From the NCBI GenBank assembly GCA_040264895.1, contig JBDQHL010000023.1:1-21217 (forward strand): DNA of 21,217 bases, written 5' to 3'. Source of the DNA: PGYR01 sp040264895 (GTDB lineage: Bacteria; Bacteroidota; Ignavibacteria; Kapaibacteriales; UBA2268). This document shows positions 16,304-21,217 of the stretch, piece by piece (the first letter of the stretch is position 1; each line of letters begins with the position of its first letter). The notes beneath the pieces were generated by a model. That model did not search any database, was not told the origin of the DNA, and saw only the letters and a program-made list of their open reading frames with translations. The position numbers and the translations under genes were made by a program.

Positions 16304-17293
16304 TTATGAAATTTTACCAATTACTAGTGGCTCATCAGATTTACAAGCATTTATTATCTTGTCAACATTTTCTTCTCTAGCTATTAAAATCATACCAATA
16401 CCTAAGTTAAATGCTTTTCTCATTTCTTCATCAGAGATATTCCCTTCTTCTTGTATCAATTTGAATATTGGAAGCTGCTCCCATGAATTCCAATCAATAT
16501 CTAAATTCATTCCTTCAGGAAGAATACGAGACGTATTTCCTACTATACCACCACCAGTAATATGTGATATTCCAGTTAGAAGTTGTGATTCTATTAATGG
16601 CTTTACGTTATTTAAGTAAGACTTATGAACGTGAAGTAATGCTTCGCCAACGGTCTCACCTAAAATTTCTGATTTATCGCTTACATTATACCTAGGAAAT
16701 AATACTTTTCTAGCTAAAGAATAACCGTTAGTATGAAGTCCAGATGATTTCAATCCAATTAATACATCACCACTTTTTATTTCAGATCCGTTAATAATGT
16801 TTTTCTTATCAACTAAACCAACAATAGTACCTGACATATCATACTCACCCTCATTATAAAAACCAGGCATTTCAGCAGTTTCGCCACCAATTAGGACACA
16901 GTTATTCTCTTTACATGCTACAGCAAATCCCTTTATTACATCAGCTGCAACATTTGGCACTAATTTACCTGTAGCAAAGTAGTCTAAAAAGAAGAGTGGA
17001 ACTGCACCACCAGCCAAAATATCATTAGTACAATGGTTAACAAGACATTGACCTACAGTATCATGCTTATCTGACATAAATGCAACTTTGAGCTTTGTAC
17101 CAACACCATCTGTAGATGAAACAAGTACTGGGTGTTCATAATCTGGGAATTTGGCATCATAAAAACCACCAAAAAGTCCAACATCTGAAAGTACATTCTT
17201 GTTCATTGTTTCTTTAATATAAGGTTTGATACTATCAACAGTCTTTTCCCCTGCTTCTATATCTACACCAGCTGATTTATATGTTTCTGACAT
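16304..17293 (-). CDS. purM: Phosphoribosylformylglycinamidine cyclo-ligase (AIR synthetase) PurM
   Basis: PurM closes the imidazole ring of FGAM to AIR with ATP, the fifth step of purine synthesis, in the cytoplasm. The 329-residue length is normal. Motifs are LSDVGLFGGFYD, VSSTDGVGTKLKVAFM, NDILAGGAVPLFFLDYFATG, LIGGETAEMPGFYNEGEYD, GLKSSGLHTNGYSLARKVLF and GISHITGGGIVGNTSRILPE. The ATG is preceded by a ribosome-binding-like AGGAAAT and lies 9 bases after the glycosyltransferase stop, so it is probably transcribed from upstream as the last gene of a three-gene unit ending at the terminator at 16249. Confidence 0.97.
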   Translation of the reverse strand: MSETYKSAGVDIEAGEKTVDSIKPYIKETMNKNVLSDVGLFGGFYDAKFPDYEHPVLVSSTDGVGTKLKVAFMSDKHDTVGQCLVNHCTNDILAGGAVPLFFLDYFATGKLVPNVAADVIKGFAVACKENNCVLIGGETAEMPGFYNEGEYDMSGTIVGLVDKKNIINGSEIKSGDVLIGLKSSGLHTNGYSLARKVLFPRYNVSDKSEILGETVGEALLHVHKSYLNNVKPLIESQLLTGISHITGGGIVGNTSRILPEGMNLDIDWNSWEQLPIFKLIQEEGNISDEEMRKAFNLGIGMILIAREENVDKIINACKSDEPLVIGKIS

Positions 17294-17302
17294 AATAATT
17301 TC

Positions 17303-18065
17303 CTATCTAATTGGTTTCCATTCTTTGGAATAAGATTTTCCAAATATTAGAACAGAAACTGAATTTAAAAACCACTTTGTTAAAGTGTTGATATAACCCT
17401 CTTTTTTGAATCTTCTTGGAGATTCATAAACAACTATTTCTTCTATAAATTTTACTTTTCCTTTTTTAGCTAGACGGTGATACAAGTCGAAATCTTCACC
17501 AGCAACTATCTTATCTCTATAACCACCAACATTTTTAAAGGCTGATGCTTTTATTATTTGGCATTCTCCGCGCCCCATACCCATTCCTATTAGATTAAGG
17601 AATTTGAAGTATTTATTCATGAAGAAATAAAACGCTGAATCCATTTTACCAGTCTCTTCTTTCAATGGTAATACATTGGTTGCGATAGCATCTACATTTT
17701 TTAAACTTGGCAAATTTTCCCAGTTAAGTAAGACTTTGAATATAGACTCGATGTTTTCTGGGTAAGTATCAGCATTTATAAAAAATAATATATCGCCTTT
17801 AGCTACTTCTGCACCTCTGTTCCTTCCCTCTGCAATTGTTTGTCTATGGCTTTTATTATGTTGAATTAATTTGTCAACAGAGCCATTAATCATAGCAATT
17901 GTGTTATCTGTACTTCCACCATCGCTTACAATTACTTCTAAGCCATACTTTATCTTTAATTCATCATTATATATTGACAGAGTATCGCTTATGATTTTCT
18001 CTTCATCATAAACAGGTATAATTACACTTATCTTTACATTATTATCGATTTCGTACTCTTGTCAT
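17303..18065 (-). CDS. Family 2 glycosyltransferase (start codon out of frame)
   Basis: GT-A fold transferase that moves a sugar from a nucleotide donor, probably for a surface glycan or glycolipid. The conserved core is ISVIIPVYDEEKI, SDGGSTDNT, AEGRNRGAEVAKGDILFFIN, then ADTYPENI (NAD in place of DxD, as in some subgroups), and GEDFDLYHRLAKKG. The C-terminal tail WFLNSVSVLIFGKSYSKEW probably touches the membrane. The frame is open from 18061 down to 17303 (about 250 residues) but has no ATG, GTG or TTG before the core; the first ATG in frame is at 17893, too late. The ATG at 18065-18063 is one base out of frame and hits stops after seven codons. A one-base insertion near 18047, a sequence error, or a rare start would explain this. 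Confidence 0.82.
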
Positions 18066-18093
18066 TTGAATCATTACAAAGTTATTAAATTAT

Positions 18094-19086
18094 CTAAAAT
18101 TCTACGAATGGATATATCAACATAAATTTAGTTTCCCTTCCAAATTCTATTGCTGGTGCTGGCCATTTAATATAATTAAGTGATTGAATTATCCAATCAA
18201 ATGGAGGTCCCATCTCAGGAAGAAGTTCTGGTAAATTATAATCTAGTGCAAGTATCACTTTTCTATCTCCGTTTACGAGACTATTTACATTGTATGAATT
18301 AGAACAATCAAATGATGGGTCAAATGGATCGCATAAATTCCTAACAGCATATCCAACGGATAACTGCAACCATTTGGGCCAATATTTACTATAATCTTCA
18401 GGAAGCATATTATGTACATTCATAGACATCCATAAAGTATGAGAGCTATAGTCATCTATAAAAGCGAAATGTGGACGTCTTTTATTTTCTCCGTGCCAAT
18501 CAGCTGGGAAATAAGTAAACTTTGGTGTGAAGTTTTGTAGATATGGGACATAGTGCTTAGCAAGAAAGAACCCTGCACCAAAAGCATTAGCATACATATC
18601 GGAAGGTGAAAATCCAAAATTTTCTCCATAACCATCTAAAATTTCAATATATGTTTGATAAGTTAGCCCAACTGCAGCGCCCAATATATTAGACAATTCC
18701 CAGTTAATACCTGTTGAAGCTAAAAAGTCAGTATATAAATATGATAAATAATAGCCTCCGAATATATGGCCTGCTTTGTCAGCGTAAAGTGCATATTGAC
18801 CATCTTCAATAACTTTGAACTCAGCTTGATCTTTCCAAATAGTGTTTGCTTGATAAATATGTTGTGATATCATGAAAGCTGTGGTCAAGGCAGTAACTCC
18901 AACAAAATAGCCAGTTTTAATATTTGTTTCTTCATAGGGAAGCTCGCCTGATATTGAATATCTCTTTGTGCCAGCATATTGAAATTCAGATGAGTCAATG
19001 AAGATTTCTTCAGATTGTAATGTATTAAAAGAAATAAATAAACTTAAGGTTAATATTAAAATTTTTGAAATTATATTAAGTCTCAC
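18094..19086 (-). CDS. DUF2279-like exported protein
   Basis: The 330-residue protein has a signal peptide or anchor (MRLNIISKILILTLSLFISF) and a GTG start at 19086. The body matches my memory of DUF2279 (YfiM-like) proteins: LYADKAGHIFGGYYLSYLYT, WELSNILGAAVGLTYQTYIE, ILDGYGENFGFSPSDMYANA, and the Gly-rich FGAGFFLAKHYVPYL. Several of these helices could cross or line a membrane, with conserved charged residues. Function is unknown. It is the first gene of the unit with the glycosyltransferase and purM (28 bases to the next possible ATG) and is divergent from the RodZ-like gene across a 60-base gap that must hold both promoters; I could not pick out a convincing one. Confidence 0.75.
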   Translation of the reverse strand: MRLNIISKILILTLSLFISFNTLQSEEIFIDSSEFQYAGTKRYSISGELPYEETNIKTGYFVGVTALTTAFMISQHIYQANTIWKDQAEFKVIEDGQYALYADKAGHIFGGYYLSYLYTDFLASTGINWELSNILGAAVGLTYQTYIEILDGYGENFGFSPSDMYANAFGAGFFLAKHYVPYLQNFTPKFTYFPADWHGENKRRPHFAFIDDYSSHTLWMSMNVHNMLPEDYSKYWPKWLQLSVGYAVRNLCDPFDPSFDCSNSYNVNSLVNGDRKVILALDYNLPELLPEMGPPFDWIIQSLNYIKWPAPAIEFGRETKFMLIYPFVEF

Positions 19087-19146
19087 TTTAATTTTGGCTT
19101 GATTATTGTTGTATTGTAAATTAATATAAATTTATTAATATATCTA

Positions 19147-19941
19147 ATGCAAGAACACGTAAAGATACTAAAGGATACCAGAATAGCAAAAGGTCTAGAC
19201 ATTTCTGAAGTTTCCAGAAAAACTGGAATAAGAGAAAATGTCTTACTTGAAATTGAATCTGGTACAATGCCTAATTTACCTACTGTGTATCTCCGTTCTT
19301 TCATTAAGAAATATGCAAATTTTTTGGGCCTATCAGAGGATTCTTATTCTCAATTGATGAGTGAGTTAAACTCACAGTTCACACAAGAGCAATTATACCA
19401 TAAACCCATAGCTAAAGATGCTTCTAGCGGTATAGATCCCATTGATCAGAATGTAATTGATTTAATTAAAACTGGTAATTATAAAAGATTACTATCTGAT
19501 AGAAGATTAGTTTCATCTCTATCTTACTTTGGAATAGGTATATTGATATTTTTGATTGTCTATTTCGTGTTCTTTTCATCAGACAATAATAGTAGTAATG
19601 GAGCCATTGAAGGTATTGCTAATACTGATGTAGATAATGAAGGTGAAAAAGAAGACAATTTATTCGATTATTTTGAAAGCGAAGGAGATAGTATAATACT
19701 TGAAGCATTTGCTTTAGACAGTGCATGGATGAGTATAACTATGGATGGAAAAATAAACGAAGAGATTCTTATGAAACCAGGAATGAAAAAAATATGGAAG
19801 GCTGAGAAATTCTTTACACTGACATCTGGAAATGCAGGTGGAATGAAACTAAAAAGAAATGGCGAAGAATTAGAACCCCTTGGTGCCAGAGGTAATGTGG
19901 TTAACAACGTTAAAATAACAAAAGATGAAATAACTAAATAG
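19147..19941 (+). CDS. RodZ-like helix-turn-helix membrane protein
   Basis: The 264-residue protein has the RodZ layout. An N-terminal cytoplasmic helix-turn-helix domain (about 1-70) includes LKDTRIAKGLDISEVSRKTG, VLLEIESGTMPNLPTVYLRS and FIKKYANFLGL. One membrane segment lies at about 123-144 (LSYFGIGILIFLIVYFVFF). The periplasmic end (about 175-264) matches DUF4115: LEAFALDSAWMSITMDGKIN, and LTSGNAGGMKLKRNGEELEP. In RodZ the HTH domain binds MreB and does not act as a repressor. No mreB is in the window. It runs into the kdsD-like gene tail to tail with a 3-base gap and no obvious terminator. Confidence 0.85.
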   Translation: MQEHVKILKDTRIAKGLDISEVSRKTGIRENVLLEIESGTMPNLPTVYLRSFIKKYANFLGLSEDSYSQLMSELNSQFTQEQLYHKPIAKDASSGIDPIDQNVIDLIKTGNYKRLLSDRRLVSSLSYFGIGILIFLIVYFVFFSSDNNSSNGAIEGIANTDVDNEGEKEDNLFDYFESEGDSIILEAFALDSAWMSITMDGKINEEILMKPGMKKIWKAEKFFTLTSGNAGGMKLKRNGEELEPLGARGNVVNNVKITKDEITK

Positions 19942-19944
19942 TGA

Positions 19945-20901
19945 CTATCTTCCACTCTTTATTAAATCATGTATTCTTACTAATCCTGTTAAATCATTAT
20001 TCTCATTAACTACTGGTAAAACACTAATCTGACTTTTTCTATTTTCCATAATTGATAAAGCTCTACCAACTAAAATATCTTCTTTAATAGTAATTGGGTC
20101 ATAAGTCATAACATCTGACAATTTTATTTTAGATATTACATCATTTTCACTCAGTGCTCTTCTGCAATCTCCATCTGTAATAATCCCAATTAAAGAACCA
20201 TCATCTATAACACAAACACATCCTAATGGTTTATTAGTCATTTCCATAAGAGCTTGTTTAAATTCATCTTTAATATTAACAATAGGTAAATTATCACCCA
20301 CATGCATCACCTCTTTTACTGAGGTACTTAGGTTTCTACCTAACTGTCCCAGAGGATGATTTTTTGCAAAATCTATTTCATCAAAATTATTTATTCTCAT
20401 AACGCAAGCTGCAATAGCATCACCAAGTGCCATAGTTGCTGTTGTACTAGTCGTAGGAGCTATTTCTATAGGGCATGCTTCTTTTTCTATAGGGACATAT
20501 AAATGTACGTCTGACTTTTCTGCTAAATAGGAATTAGAACGAGAAGTAATAGATATTACACTAGTCCTTTTCTTGAGATATGGAAATAATAGAACTAATT
20601 CATCAGTCGAACCACTTTTCGAAATCAGTATAGTTATATCATCGTCTTCTACTATACCTATATCACCATGCAACGCTTCAACGGGATGAAGAAAGAGAGC
20701 AGGAATACCTACACTTGAAAAAGTAGCAGCCATTTTTTTAGCTACAATACCAGATTTTCCAACTCCAGAAATTATAACTTTTTTTGCTGTTTGAATCTTA
20801 TCGCAAGCTTGAATAAAACTATCGTCCAAATTTTCAGAAAGATTTATTATAGCTTCTGATTCCTCTTTTAAAACTCTTTTAGCTTCTTCTATTAAATTCA
20901 T
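19945..20901 (-). CDS. kdsD: KpsF/GutQ-type arabinose-5-phosphate isomerase
   Basis: This enzyme converts ribulose-5-phosphate to arabinose-5-phosphate, the first step toward Kdo for lipopolysaccharide. The 318-residue protein has an N-terminal SIS domain (about 1-200) with ISGVGKSGIVAKKMAATFSS, FLHPVEALHGDIGIVEDDD, ILISKSGSTDEL and FAKNHPLGQLGRNL, and a C-terminal CBS pair (about 205-318) with GCVCVIDDGSLIGIITDGDC and SVLPVVNENNDLTGLVRIHD. The His, Lys and Glu residues typical of API are in place. It follows the HIT-family gene by 28 bases on the same strand. Its substrate pathway links it to the lipid A genes in the window. Confidence 0.93.
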   Translation of the reverse strand: MNLIEEAKRVLKEESEAIINLSENLDDSFIQACDKIQTAKKVIISGVGKSGIVAKKMAATFSSVGIPALFLHPVEALHGDIGIVEDDDITILISKSGSTDELVLLFPYLKKRTSVISITSRSNSYLAEKSDVHLYVPIEKEACPIEIAPTTSTTATMALGDAIAACVMRINNFDEIDFAKNHPLGQLGRNLSTSVKEVMHVGDNLPIVNIKDEFKQALMEMTNKPLGCVCVIDDGSLIGIITDGDCRRALSENDVISKIKLSDVMTYDPITIKEDILVGRALSIMENRKSQISVLPVVNENNDLTGLVRIHDLIKSGR

Positions 20902-20929
20902 TTTTTTTTATGCAAATTAGTAAATATTT

Positions 20930-21217
20930 CTAACCTGGAGGCCATGTCATTTTTCTTCCACCTAATAAATGAAGGTGTATATGGTAGACTTCTTGTCCCC
21001 CATTTTCATTACAATTGAATACAAGTCTATATCCATCTTCTGCTAATCCCATTTCTTTTACTATTAATTTAGCTCTATAAATCAGTTTACCCGTGAGCTC
21101 TATATCGATATCTGAAATTTCATTTATTGTTTTAATTCTTTTTTTAGGAATAATCAATAAATGAATAGGAGCTTGTGGATTTATATCTTTGAAAGCCAAA
21201 ATATCCTCATCCTCAAA
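20930..21217 (-). CDS. HIT-family nucleotide-binding protein, HinT-like (5' end outside window)
   Basis: The frame is open to the right edge (FEDEDILAFKDINPQAPIHL), so an earlier start lies beyond 21217 and an internal Met should not be taken as the start. The visible 95 residues match HinT: LLIIPKKRIKTI, YRLVFNCNENGGQEVYHIHL, the histidine triad HIHLHLLGGRKM, and the C-terminal WPPG. HinT proteins hydrolyse purine phosphoramidates such as AMP-lysine. One usual position has IPKKR where IPKKH is common, a mild change. It is upstream of kdsD on the same strand. Confidence 0.9.
   Translation of the reverse strand, partial: FEDEDILAFKDINPQAPIHLLIIPKKRIKTINEISDIDIELTGKLIYRAKLIVKEMGLAEDGYRLVFNCNENGGQEVYHIHLHLLGGRKMTWPPG

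Noticed and set aside
19915..19960. Terminator between the RodZ-like and kdsD-like genes
   Set aside because: Only a weak ATAGT/ACTAT palindrome is present, with no G+C stem or T run.
1..21217. A new defence, secretion or mobile system
   Set aside because: I looked for CRISPR repeats, toxin-antitoxin pairs, integrases, phage genes, tRNA genes and unexplained clusters; all intact genes fit housekeeping or envelope functions, and the unknown ones are isolated exported or membrane proteins.

Overview
The window is low in G+C (about one third by eye) and comes from a Gram-negative bacterium of the Bacteroidota/Chlorobiota branch (FCB group). The evidence is lipid A and Kdo genes, several exported beta-barrel-like proteins that end in an aromatic residue, a DUF4835 protein, a helix-hairpin-helix outer-membrane protein of the type common in Bacteroidota, and at least three promoters of the Bacteroidota pattern (TTTG, about 20 bases, TAnnTTTG). 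An Ignavibacteria- or Kapabacteria-like member would fit, but I cannot fix the genus from this stretch.

Layout. 1-7760, minus strand: a tight run of six genes read in the order dnaE, a 64-residue membrane protein, a DUF6588-like exported protein, folD, an RluA-type pseudouridine synthase, and tilS (cut by the left edge). 7867-11276, plus strand: an overlapping operon lpxB, DUF374 acyltransferase, lpxK, and a lipoprotein-type class I glutamine amidotransferase-like hydrolase. 11277-12517: repeat-rich DNA around a broken exported-protein gene. 12518-15280, minus strand: two more broken genes, a helix-hairpin-helix outer-membrane protein and the beta-barrel-like protein upstream of it. 15326-16222, plus strand: intact DUF4835 protein, converging on purM at a strong two-way terminator. 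16304-19086, minus strand: DUF2279 protein, family 2 glycosyltransferase (no usable start codon in frame) and purM. 19147-19941, plus strand: RodZ-like protein. 19945-21217, minus strand: HIT-family protein (cut by the right edge) followed by the KdsD-type arabinose-5-phosphate isomerase.

How the genes fit together. Much of the window serves the cell envelope: LpxB and LpxK make lipid A, the DUF374 protein probably acylates a lipid, KdsD feeds Kdo synthesis, the glycosyltransferase may build a surface glycan, and RodZ links cell shape to the wall. The rest is housekeeping: replication, folate, purines, tRNA and rRNA modification.

I see no defence system, mobile element, CRISPR array or clearly new multi-gene system. 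The most notable signal is a patch of gene decay from 11519 to 15280. Three neighbouring genes for exported proteins carry between them three frameshifts and three in-frame stops. The first of them lies between two same-orientation copies of a palindromic intergenic repeat. Intact genes of normal length lie on both sides, although the glycosyltransferase start near 18065 also looks shifted.
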